A stretch of 64,000 nucleotides of DNA. It comes from Cupriavidus taiwanensis LMG 19424 (lineage in GTDB: Bacteria > Pseudomonadota > Gammaproteobacteria > Burkholderiales > Burkholderiaceae). The stretch is from positions 1,922,001 to 1,986,000 of the forward strand of contig NC_010528.1 in NCBI RefSeq assembly GCF_000069785.1, in the 5' to 3' direction. Position 1 is the stretch's first letter. Every line of letters begins with the position of its first letter. Shown here one piece after another: positions 16,221 to 23,807 of the stretch. The notes beneath the pieces are model-generated. The model did no database searches. It was not told where the DNA came from and saw nothing but the letters and a program-made list of their open reading frames with translations. The translations under genes were made by a program, and so were the position numbers.

Positions 16221-17843
16221 ATGGCCACCTCCCCTTCCGCCGCACCGGCCGCGCCCGGCGCGCAGCCGGGCGCCGGCCCGGCAACGCCGCGGGCGATGCC
16301 GCGGCAGCCGCAGCCGCTGACCGGCGGCAAGCTGGTGCTCGGCACCATCGCGCTGTCGCTGGCCACCTTCATGAACGTGCTGGACTCGTCGATCGCCAAC
16401 GTGTCGATCCCGGCGATCTCCGGCGACCTGGGCGTGGCCCCCAACCAGGGCACCTGGGTCATCACCTCGTTCGCGGTGGCCAACGCCATCTCGGTGCCGC
16501 TGACCGGCTGGCTGACCACGCGCTTCGGCGCGGTGCGGCTGTTCATCACCTCGATCCTGCTGTTCGTGCTGGCATCGTGGCTGTGCGGCGTCGCGCCCAA
16601 CCTGGAAACGCTGCTGGCCGCGCGCGTGCTGCAGGGGGCCGTGGCCGGGCCCATGATCCCGCTGTCGCAGTCACTGCTGCTGTCGAGCTATCCGCCCGCG
16701 AAGAGCACCATGGCGCTGGCGCTATGGGGCATGACCACGCTGGTCGCACCGATCATGGGCCCGCTGCTGGGCGGCTGGATCTCCGACAACATGACCTGGC
16801 CGTGGATCTTCTACATCAACGTGCCGGTGGGCATCGTCACCGCCTACGCCACCTGGGCCATCTACAAGGACCGCGAGACGCCCACCAAGATGCTGCCGAT
16901 CGACCGCATCGGCCTGGCGTTGCTGGTGATCTGGGTGGGCTCGATGCAGCTGATGCTGGACAAGGGCAAGGAACTGGACTGGTTCCACTCGACCGAGATC
17001 GTGGTGCTGACGCTGGTCGCGATCGTCGGCTTCCTGTTCTTCCTGGCATGGGAAACCTATGAGAAGCATCCTATTGTCGATATCAGCCTGTTCAAGGGCC
17101 GCAACTTCAGTTCCGGCGTGGTGGCGATCTCGGTGGCCTACGGGCTGTTCTTCGGCAACCTGGTGATCCTGCCGCTGTGGCTGCAGACCATCGTCGGCTA
17201 TACCGCGACCGACGCGGGCATCGTGATGGCGCCGGTCGGCATCTTTGCGATCCTGCTGTCGCCGGTGATCGGCCGCAACCTGCCGAAGATGGATGCGCGC
17301 TGGGTGGCAACCGCCGCCTTCATCACCTTCGGCATCGTCAGCCTGATGCGTTCGGGCTTTACCACGCAGGTCGATACCCGGACGCTGATGGTGCCCACGC
17401 TGATCCAGGGCGCGGCCATGGCGATGTTCTTCATCCCGCTGACTTCGATCATCCTGTCGGGGCAGCCGCCGGAGAAGATCCCTGCCGCATCGGGCCTGTC
17501 GAATTTCGTGCGGATCACCTTCGGCGGCATCGGCGCGTCGGTCTCGACCACCGTCTGGGAAAACCGCTCGGCGCTGCACCACGCGCAACTGGTCGAGCAG
17601 GTCAACCCGTACAACCCGGTCTACCACGACCAGCTCAACCACCTGATGCAGATGGGCATGAGCCAGGCGCAAGCGGTCGGCGTGATCGAGCGCAATATCA
17701 CCCAGCAGGCCGCCATGCTCGGCGCCAACGATATCTTCTGGATCTCTGGCGTGCTGTTCTTCGTGCTGATCGGCTTTGTCTGGCTGACGCGGCCGGCAAA
17801 GGGCGGCGGTGGCGGCTCGGCGGACGCAATGGCGGCGCATTGA
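16221..17843 (+). CDS. Drug:H+ antiporter, DHA2 (EmrB/QacA) MFS family
   Basis: A 540-residue inner-membrane transporter with 14 predicted helices. The early motif LATFMNVLDSSIANVSIPAI is the DHA2 signature in helix 1, and GWLTTRFGAVRLF corresponds to MFS motif A. LGGWISDNMTWPWIFYINVP is motif C plus the typical EmrB stretch. With the MarR, NodT and EmrA genes it forms a complete tripartite pump that would export hydrophobic drugs, uncouplers or phenolics. The N-terminus has an extra Ala/Pro-rich tail of about 30 residues before helix 1. Confidence 0.95.
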   Translation: MATSPSAAPAAPGAQPGAGPATPRAMPRQPQPLTGGKLVLGTIALSLATFMNVLDSSIANVSIPAISGDLGVAPNQGTWVITSFAVANAISVPLTGWLTTRFGAVRLFITSILLFVLASWLCGVAPNLETLLAARVLQGAVAGPMIPLSQSLLLSSYPPAKSTMALALWGMTTLVAPIMGPLLGGWISDNMTWPWIFYINVPVGIVTAYATWAIYKDRETPTKMLPIDRIGLALLVIWVGSMQLMLDKGKELDWFHSTEIVVLTLVAIVGFLFFLAWETYEKHPIVDISLFKGRNFSSGVVAISVAYGLFFGNLVILPLWLQTIVGYTATDAGIVMAPVGIFAILLSPVIGRNLPKMDARWVATAAFITFGIVSLMRSGFTTQVDTRTLMVPTLIQGAAMAMFFIPLTSIILSGQPPEKIPAASGLSNFVRITFGGIGASVSTTVWENRSALHHAQLVEQVNPYNPVYHDQLNHLMQMGMSQAQAVGVIERNITQQAAMLGANDIFWISGVLFFVLIGFVWLTRPAKGGGGGSADAMAAH

Positions 17844-17866
17844 GCGCCCGGTTCAGCGATGCATGG

Positions 17867-17894
17867 AATGGCCCCGGTTCGGGGCCATTTTTTT
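17867..17894 (+). terminator. Terminator of the efflux operon
   Basis: GGCCCC (17870-17875) pairs with GGGGCC (17881-17886) around GGTTC, extended by A-T pairs and followed by a run of eight T residues. Confidence 0.9.
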
Positions 17895-17970
17895 TGCCCG
17901 TATCCGGCAAGGGAAATTTCCCCTTGTGCTCCGGCGCCCATCGACCTATGATTTGCCAAAACCGAATTAT

Positions 17971-17996
17971 GGAACTTCGGTTCCGAAAAACGGAAC
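17971..17996 (+). promoter_or_regulatory. GGAAC/GTTCC repeat cluster before the iclR-type gene (candidate operator)
   Basis: GGAAC (17971-17975), GTTCC (17980-17984) and CGGAAC (17991-17996) form two overlapping inverted repeats: GGAAC-TTCG-GTTCC and GTTCCG-AAAAA-CGGAAC. They end 30 bp before the start codon. IclR regulators bind closely spaced palindromes of this kind, often three half-sites, in their own promoters. The likely binder is the adjacent IclR protein. Confidence 0.55.
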
Positions 17997-18025
17997 AAAG
18001 CAATGAACGTAGGTGGAGAGGCGAA

Positions 18026-18814
18026 GTGAGCATTCTTGAAGGCGTGGAGAGCGTGCTGGACCTGTTCGGGCACGCCCGCCACGAGATCACGTTCAACGAT
18101 GTGCTGGATGAGCTGGGCCTGGCCAAGAGCTCGGCGTCGCGCCTGCTCGCCCAGATGGTGCGCTACCGGCTGCTGGAGCTGCAGCCCACCACGCGACGCT
18201 ATCGCCCCGGCGCCCTGGTGATCCGCGCGGCGCAGGCGGCCACGCAGGCGCACCCCTTTGACGACCAGTGCCGCGAGATCCTTGCCGCGTTGTCGGACTC
18301 CACCGGCTTCACGGCCTACCTGTCGATGCTCGACGGCACCGACACCGTGGTGCTGCAGCGCCTGAACGGCAGCAACCCGGTGCAGGTGCTGTCGCCGCCC
18401 GGCGCCCGCCGCCCTGCCTTTACCACCGCGATGGGCCGCGTGCTGCTGTCGCGCCTGCCTGACCCCGACTTCAACGCGCGCTACGGCGCCAGCGGCGCCC
18501 GCAAGCTGCCCGACGCGCCCGCCGGATGTCCCGCCACCGTTGCCGAGCTGCGCGAGCGCGTCGCCATGGCTCGCGCCGAGCGCAGCGCCATCGCCGTCAA
18601 CGAAGGCATGCCTGGCATCGGCGCTGTTGCCACCACGCTGGCGGACCCGCTCTCGGGCGACGTGCGCGGACTGTGCCTGTCCTTCACCGCGATGCAGGTC
18701 AGCCAGGCCCAGGCACGCGCGCTGCGCGAAGCGCTGGTGCAGGCGGTGGCGCCGGTCGGGCAGCGCCTGGGCGATCCGCTCTGGCTCCCTTCCGGCGACA
18801 CCGCCGCCAAATAG
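18026..18814 (+). CDS. IclR-family transcriptional regulator
   Basis: A 262-residue regulator with an N-terminal winged helix (about 1-62; ITFNDVLDELGLAKSSASRL is the helix-turn-helix) and a C-terminal IclR effector domain. The latter includes TGFTAYLSMLDGTDTVVLQR, FTTAMGRVLLSRL and AVNEGMPGIGAVATTL. IclR proteins sense small acids and usually control adjacent catabolic genes. The GTG at 18026 is chosen because GGAGAGG lies just upstream; an in-frame ATG at 17948 would overlap the repeat cluster. It heads a run of four same-strand genes and is the natural candidate regulator. Confidence 0.92.
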   Translation: MSILEGVESVLDLFGHARHEITFNDVLDELGLAKSSASRLLAQMVRYRLLELQPTTRRYRPGALVIRAAQAATQAHPFDDQCREILAALSDSTGFTAYLSMLDGTDTVVLQRLNGSNPVQVLSPPGARRPAFTTAMGRVLLSRLPDPDFNARYGASGARKLPDAPAGCPATVAELRERVAMARAERSAIAVNEGMPGIGAVATTLADPLSGDVRGLCLSFTAMQVSQAQARALREALVQAVAPVGQRLGDPLWLPSGDTAAK

Positions 18815-18835
18815 TCATCCCGGCTGCTCAAACCC

Positions 18836-19549
18836 ATGGAACTCCTGTTACTCAGCAACTCCTCCAGCGACGCGGGCTACCTCGTCCACGCCCACGACGC
18901 GATTCGCGAACTGGCCGGCGGGCGCACCCGTGCCTGCTTCCTGCCTTTCGCCGGCGTCACGCGCGACTGGGACACCTATGAAGCGCTGGTGCGCGACGCG
19001 CTGGCTCCGGCCGGCATCGCAGCGCACTCGCCGCACCGGCTCTCCGATACCGACTGCCTGCGCGCGGTGGCAGCGGCTGAACTGGTCGTCATCGGCGGCG
19101 GCAACACCTTCCGGCTGCTGCAATGCCTGCGCGAACGCGGGCTGCTGCCGGTGATTGCACGCCAGGTGGCCGCGGGCGCGGCGCGCTATATCGGCTGGAG
19201 CGCCGGCACCAATGTCGCCTGCCCCACTATCCGCACCACCAACGACATGCCGGTCGCCGATCCCGGCGGCCTCGACGCGCTCGGGCTGGTGCCGTTCCAG
19301 ATCAACCCGCACTACTTCAACCTGGTGGTGCCGGGCTTCCGCGGCGAAACGCGCGACCAGCGGCTCGCCGAGTTCACGGTGCTGGCGCCGAACACGCCGG
19401 TGCTGGGCTTGCCCGAAGGCAACTGGGTGCGCGTCTCGGGCGATCGCATGGAGATGGGCGGCATGCACTCCGCACGCTGGTTCCTGGGCCCGCAGATCCT
19501 GGACATCGCGCCCGGCGCCTTGTCCGTGCCGGCCCCTGGCGCCCTCTGA
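18836..19549 (+). CDS. pepE: Peptidase E (alpha-aspartyl dipeptidase)
   Basis: Serine peptidase of family S51, 237 residues, cleaving dipeptides with N-terminal aspartate. The nucleophile is Ser122 in GWSAGTN; Asp137 (TTNDMP) and His159 (INPHYF) complete the triad. These sit exactly two residues after Salmonella/E. coli Ser120, Asp135 and His157, so the active site looks intact. It follows the IclR gene by 21 bp, as if in one transcript with DUF1177, AroM and Bug genes. Its presence suggests that the pathway handles an Asp-containing peptide or an isopeptide-like compound. Confidence 0.93.
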   Translation: MELLLLSNSSSDAGYLVHAHDAIRELAGGRTRACFLPFAGVTRDWDTYEALVRDALAPAGIAAHSPHRLSDTDCLRAVAAAELVVIGGGNTFRLLQCLRERGLLPVIARQVAAGAARYIGWSAGTNVACPTIRTTNDMPVADPGGLDALGLVPFQINPHYFNLVVPGFRGETRDQRLAEFTVLAPNTPVLGLPEGNWVRVSGDRMEMGGMHSARWFLGPQILDIAPGALSVPAPGAL

Positions 19550-19589
19550 CCCTCGCCATCCGTCAAGCAATCAAGGAACTTCAAGCAAG

Positions 19590-20513
19590 ATGTCCATCAA
19601 GCAGGTGATTGAATCGATCGAGCTGCTTTCCGCAGCCAACGTCGACGGCGAGACCGTTGCCGCGCTGCTGCGCGCACGCGGCATCCGCGACGTCACGGTG
19701 ACACGCGTGGAAGAGAACGGCCTTTACACCGACTTCCTCGCCTGCACCCTGCCCGGCCGCCATCCCGACGCGCCCGCGCTGGGCGTGGTCGGCCGACTGG
19801 GCGGCGTGGGTGCGCGCCCGGCCGTGACCGGCCTGGTGTCCGATGCCGACGGCGCCATCGTGGCCGTGGCCACCGCGCTGAAGCTGGCCGACATGGCCGC
19901 CACCGGCGATGTGCTGGCCGGCCCGGTGCGCATCCATACCCACATCTGCCCGCACGCCGCGACGCGGCCGCACCAGCCGGTGCCGATGATGAAATCGCCC
20001 TTTGCGATGCGCAAGATGATGGCGCATGAAGTGCATCCCGGCATGGCGGCGATCCTGTCGGTCGACACCACACGCGGCAACCGCTTCGTCAACCGCCGCG
20101 GCGTGGCGCTGACACCGGTGGCCAAGGAAGGCTGGCTGCTGCGCCTGCCGGAGCGGATGCTGGACCTGATGGGCTGGGTCAGCGGCGAACTGCCGACCGT
20201 GTTGCCGCTGACCACGCAGGACATCACGCCGTATGAGAACGGCCTGTGGCATGTCAATTCGATCATGCAGCCGGCCATCGTCACCGCGGCCCCGGTCGTA
20301 GGCGTGGCGCTGACCGCGCAAACCACCGTGCCAGGATGCGCCACCGGGGTCACCAACGCCTTCGATATCGATGTGGCGACGCGCTTCTGCATCGAGGTCG
20401 CCAAGCAGTTCGGCCAGGGCCAGTGCGCCTTCTACGATGCCGAGGAATGGGCCGAGCTGCAGCGGCGCTACGGCTCGCTCGCACATCTGCAGACCGTCGG
20501 GGCCGAAGCATGA
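19590..20513 (+). CDS. DUF1177 family protein
   Basis: A 307-residue cytoplasmic protein of the uncharacterised DUF1177 family. Histidines cluster as potential metal ligands: HTHICPH (116-122), H128, and AHEVH (145-149). GNRFVNRRGVALTPVAKEGW and VPGCATGVTNAFDID are other strongly patterned stretches. The fold may be related to zinc aminopeptidases or deacylases, but no reaction is known to me. Its stop overlaps the start of the AroM gene by ATGA, so the pair is translationally coupled and probably acts together. Confidence 0.82.
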   Translation: MSIKQVIESIELLSAANVDGETVAALLRARGIRDVTVTRVEENGLYTDFLACTLPGRHPDAPALGVVGRLGGVGARPAVTGLVSDADGAIVAVATALKLADMAATGDVLAGPVRIHTHICPHAATRPHQPVPMMKSPFAMRKMMAHEVHPGMAAILSVDTTRGNRFVNRRGVALTPVAKEGWLLRLPERMLDLMGWVSGELPTVLPLTTQDITPYENGLWHVNSIMQPAIVTAAPVVGVALTAQTTVPGCATGVTNAFDIDVATRFCIEVAKQFGQGQCAFYDAEEWAELQRRYGSLAHLQTVGAEA

Positions 20514-21217
20514 CAACGGCTGCTCCGCGCCCGCCGCGCGTGGCCTTCGTCACCATCGGACAGTCGCCGCGGACCGACGTGGTGCCGCAGATGATGGCCG
20601 ACCTGGGCCTGCCGGCCGATGTCGAAGAATTCGGCATCCTGGATGCGCTGAGTCCGGCAGAGATCGCCGCGCTGGCACCCGCTGCCGGCGAATACCGGTT
20701 CGCCAGCCGGCTGCGCGATGGCACGCAGGCGGTGATGGGCAAGCCGGTGGCCGAGGCCATGCTGGCCCGGCTGATGGCGTCGCTGGACGACGGCCGCTTC
20801 GACGCGCTGGTGCCGCTGTGCACCGGCACCGCGCTGCCACCGATGCAGACGCTGGTGCTGGAACCGCAGCAGGTGGTCGACCACCTGACCGTGGCGCTGG
20901 CGCAGGGCTGCAAGCGGCTCGGCATCGTGCTGCCGCTGGCGGCGCAAATGAGCGGCTTTCACCTGATCCGGCCGGTGCCCTGCGAACTGCGCGTCACGCA
21001 TGCGTCCCCCTATACCGATACCGCCGAGAGCGATACCGGCCGCTTTGCGCAGGCGGGCGCGGCGCTGCGCGGCTGCGACCTGGTGGTGATGCACTGCATG
21101 GGCTACACCGAAGCCATGCGGGCCATGGTGGCGCGCCATGCGGGCGCCCCGGTGCTGCTGTCGAACCGCATGGTGGCACGGCTGCTGGGACAGGTACTGG
21201 CTGGCGCGGCGGCTTGA
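20510..21217 (+). CDS. AroM family protein
   Basis: A 235-residue protein of the AroM family, named from E. coli aroM, with no established reaction. The N-terminus has the typical FVTIGQSPRTDVVP. Two cysteines stand in LCTGT (Cys104) and HCMGY (Cys196), each at the end of a predicted beta strand, in the places where Asp/Glu/hydantoin racemases keep their paired catalytic cysteines. The racemase analogy is an inference. ATGA coupling to the DUF1177 gene suggests shared function. Confidence 0.82.
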   Translation: MTTAAPRPPRVAFVTIGQSPRTDVVPQMMADLGLPADVEEFGILDALSPAEIAALAPAAGEYRFASRLRDGTQAVMGKPVAEAMLARLMASLDDGRFDALVPLCTGTALPPMQTLVLEPQQVVDHLTVALAQGCKRLGIVLPLAAQMSGFHLIRPVPCELRVTHASPYTDTAESDTGRFAQAGAALRGCDLVVMHCMGYTEAMRAMVARHAGAPVLLSNRMVARLLGQVLAGAAA

Positions 21218-21298
21218 GGCCGCCCACGCCAGAAACACATTTTGGGTAAGGGCAAGCCCGCTGACAGATTGCCCATGACACTGCTGGAGTTGGAAGGC

Positions 21299-22291
21299 AT
21301 GGAAAAGGTAGGAAAGTGGAGAAAGCCGCTAGCAAGCGGCATGATGTGGCTCGGCCTGGGCGCGGCGGTGGTCCCGGCCGCGCAGGCGCAGGAATGGAAG
21401 CCGGTCAAGCCGGTGCGCCTGCTGGTGGGCTTTGCGCCCGGCGGCTCGGCCGACCTGCTGGCGCGGCTGGTGCAGGCGCCGCTGTCGGAAAGCCTGGGCG
21501 TGCCGGTGGTGGTGGAAAACGTGCCCGGCGCGGGCGGCAATATCGCCGCGGACAAGCTGGCCAAGGCACCGGCCGACGGCTACACCATCGGCATGGGCGC
21601 CGCGGGTGCAATGGCGGTGACACACGTGCTCAATCCCAAGGGCACCCCATACAAGGCGGATGATTTCACCCCCATCGCCATGCTGGCGACGCAGCCCAAT
21701 GTCGTTATCGTCAACCCGGCCCTGCCGGTCAAGACCATGGCCGACTTCACCGCGTACGTCAAAAAGACGCCGCAAGTCACCTATGGCACCGCGGGCGTCG
21801 GCACCTCGAACCACCTGATCGCCGAGACCATGCTGCACCGCCTCGGCATCGACATGGTCCATGCGCCCTACAAGGGGGCAACGCCGGTGATCACCGACCT
21901 GATGGGCGGCCATATCGCCATGACGGTCGATAACATCACCACCGCGGCGGCGCTCGCCAAAAGCGGCAAGGTCAAGGCGCTGGCAGTCACGGGCAGCAAG
22001 CGTTCGCCGTTGCTGCCGGAGGTGCCGACGCTGGCCGAGAGCGGCCTGAAGGACTTCAACATGCCGACCTGGCAAGGCATCTTCGGGCCGAAGGACCTGC
22101 CGAAGGCGATCGTGGCCCGCTACAACCAGGCCCTGGTCAAGGCGCTGGCGAATCCGGAAGTCAAAAAGAAGATGGCCGAGTTCGGCTCCGAGCCGGTGGG
22201 CGATACGCCCGAGCACTTTGCCGGCTTCCTTGTCCAGGATCGCAAGATGTGGGCCGACGTGATCAAGACCGCCAAGGTCACATTGGAGTAA
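21299..22291 (+). CDS. Bug/TctC family periplasmic solute-binding protein
   Basis: Tripartite tricarboxylate transporter receptor, 330 residues, with a signal sequence ending around AAVVPAAQAQ. Conserved Bug positions are RLLVGFAPGGSADLLARL, VVVENVPGAGGN and APYKGATPVITDLMGGHI. Such proteins bind carboxylates or amino-acid-like ligands in the periplasm. No membrane partners (tctA/tctB) are in the window, as with many orphan Bug proteins of this group. The ATG at 21299 is preceded by GGAAGG; the in-frame ATG at 21275 lacks a comparable site. It ends the IclR-linked cluster and may deliver or sense its substrate. Confidence 0.9.
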   Translation: MEKVGKWRKPLASGMMWLGLGAAVVPAAQAQEWKPVKPVRLLVGFAPGGSADLLARLVQAPLSESLGVPVVVENVPGAGGNIAADKLAKAPADGYTIGMGAAGAMAVTHVLNPKGTPYKADDFTPIAMLATQPNVVIVNPALPVKTMADFTAYVKKTPQVTYGTAGVGTSNHLIAETMLHRLGIDMVHAPYKGATPVITDLMGGHIAMTVDNITTAAALAKSGKVKALAVTGSKRSPLLPEVPTLAESGLKDFNMPTWQGIFGPKDLPKAIVARYNQALVKALANPEVKKKMAEFGSEPVGDTPEHFAGFLVQDRKMWADVIKTAKVTLE

Positions 22292-22336
22292 GGGCTGTCG
22301 TTTCGGTGGGCGGCGGCTACGTCGCCGCCCGCCGGC

Positions 22337-23284
22337 TCACAGCTTGACCAGCCGCTCCGGCCGCAACGCGCCCTCGCGCATGCGTGCCACGCCGAGCAAG
22401 CGCGAAGGCTCGCCGGCATAGACCCGCGCCAGGCTGTTCTCGGCCAGCGCGGTGCCGACCGGCAGATCGCGCTGGGCAATGCGCTGCCCTTGCAGGAAGC
22501 GCCCCGCCGCCGCCGCATCCAGCTGCACCGGCACGCATTTCTGCAGCAGGGCGTCGACCGGCGCCAGCATGGCCGGGCGCTGCGCATCGTCCTGTGCTTC
22601 GATCTGTGCCAGCGTCACCGCGCCGTCGAGCGTCAGGTCGCCCACGGCAATGCGGCGCAGCCCGGTCAGGTGGGCGCCGCAACCCAGTGCTTCGCCGATG
22701 TCCTCGGCCAGCGTGCGGATATAGGTGCCCTTGCTGCACGTCACCCGCATCGTGAACGACGGGGCCCCCGGCAAGGCGCACTCCAGCAATGCAATCGAAC
22801 GGATCGTGACACGGCGCGCCGCACGCTCCACGGTCTGGCCGGCGCGTGCGTATTCGTACAGCGGACGGCCGTCCTTCTTCAACGCCGAGTGCATCGGCGG
22901 CACCTGCTCGATCTCGCCGATAAATCCTTCCAGCGCCTGCTCCACCGCCGCGCGGTCACAGGTAACCGCGCGCACGTCGAGCAGTTCACCTTCGGCATCG
23001 CCGGTGCTGGAGCGCGCGCCCAGCCGCACTTCGGCGTCATAGGTCTTGTCCGCTTCCAGCAGGTCCTGCGAAAACTTGGTGGCTTCGCCGAAGCACAGCG
23101 GCAGTAGTCCGGTGGCCAGCGGATCCAGCGTGCCGGTATGGCCGGCCTTGGCCGCGCGCAACAGGCGCTTGGCCCGCACCAGCGCGTCGTTGGACGACAG
23201 CCCCAGCGGCTTGTCGAGCAGCAGCACACCATGGACCTCGCGGCGCGGCAGGCGCGGCGGACGGTTGGCGTTGGAATCGGTCAT
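22337..23284 (-). CDS. truB: tRNA pseudouridine-55 synthase
   Basis: Converts U55 in the T-loop of tRNA to pseudouridine. The 315-residue product has LLLDKPLGLSSNDAL and the catalytic motif GHTGTLDPLATG with Asp54. The middle KTYDAEVRLG and SKGTYIRTLAEDIG are standard TruB motifs, and a C-terminal PUA-like part follows. It is the last gene of the nusA operon, 91 bp after rbfA. The start at 23284 follows the family N-terminus; 13 extra in-frame codons upstream are ignored. Confidence 0.96.
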   Translation of the reverse strand: MTDSNANRPPRLPRREVHGVLLLDKPLGLSSNDALVRAKRLLRAAKAGHTGTLDPLATGLLPLCFGEATKFSQDLLEADKTYDAEVRLGARSSTGDAEGELLDVRAVTCDRAAVEQALEGFIGEIEQVPPMHSALKKDGRPLYEYARAGQTVERAARRVTIRSIALLECALPGAPSFTMRVTCSKGTYIRTLAEDIGEALGCGAHLTGLRRIAVGDLTLDGAVTLAQIEAQDDAQRPAMLAPVDALLQKCVPVQLDAAAAGRFLQGQRIAQRDLPVGTALAENSLARVYAGEPSRLLGVARMREGALRPERLVKL

Positions 23285-23375
23285 CGGGAAAAAACGGGAG
23301 GGGCGCGAAAAGGCGCTGCGCAACGCGCGTCGACCGCGCCGGGAACGCCCATGCCGGCCGGCATGGGCGGCGGCA

Positions 23376-23747
23376 TCAGTCTTCGTCTTTCGAACGCGTG
23401 GCGTTCGCTTCGTTGATCAGCCTGGACATCTCGATCGCGTGTTCGACCGAGGTATCGTGATGGAAATGCAGCGTCGGCACGGTATGGATGTGCAGGCGCT
23501 TGAACAGCAGCGAATGCAGGTAGCCGGCCTTCTCGTTCAGGATGGCTTCGGTCTCGGCCGCGTCGGCGCCCAGCACGGTGAAGTACACCTTGGCGTGCGC
23601 GTAATCGGGCGTCAGCGTGACGGACTGCAGCGTGACCAGGCCGAGGCGCGGGTCGCGCAGTTCGCGCTGGATCATCTCGGCCAGGTCCTTCTGGATCTGG
23701 TCGGAAATGCGGAGATTGCGGGAGGAGATATTGCCTTTCTTGGCCAT
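23376..23747 (-). CDS. rbfA: 30S ribosome-binding factor A
   Basis: Cold-shock-linked factor that binds the immature 30S subunit near the 5' end of 16S rRNA. The 123 residues include [27 protein letters not shown] and the KH-fold strand [32 protein letters not shown] is the typical C-terminal signature. The tail is acidic (KDED). It lies between infB and truB, with a perfect hairpin in the 60-bp gap before it. Confidence 0.96.
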   Translation of the reverse strand: MAKKGNISSRNLRISDQIQKDLAEMIQRELRDPRLGLVTLQSVTLTPDYAHAKVYFTVLGADAAETEAILNEKAGYLHSLLFKRLHIHTVPTLHFHHDTSVEHAIEMSRLINEANATRSKDED

Positions 23748-23770
23748 GCAATACAGTCTGGTCGAGATGA

Positions 23771-23796
23771 CAACGGCAGGCCGAAGCCTGCCGTTG
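23771..23796 (-). other. Perfect 11-bp hairpin with TTCG loop between infB and rbfA
   Basis: CAACGGCAGGC (23771-23781) pairs completely with GCCTGCCGTTG (23786-23796). On the minus strand (the mRNA) the loop is TTCG, the extra-stable UUCG tetraloop. No T run follows, so it is not a standard terminator. RNA processing, mRNA protection or partial attenuation inside the operon would fit. Confidence 0.75.
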
Positions 23797-23807
23797 CTTG
23801 CGACGCC

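Noticed and set aside
17177..18025. N-terminal extension of the IclR-type frame back into the EmrB-like gene
   Set aside because: It overlaps the transporter in another frame and crosses its terminator; the GTG at 18026 has a good ribosome-binding site.
22308..22330. Hairpin between the Bug gene and truB as a terminator
   Set aside because: The 8-bp stem lacks a T tract on both strands, so I did not list it as a terminator.
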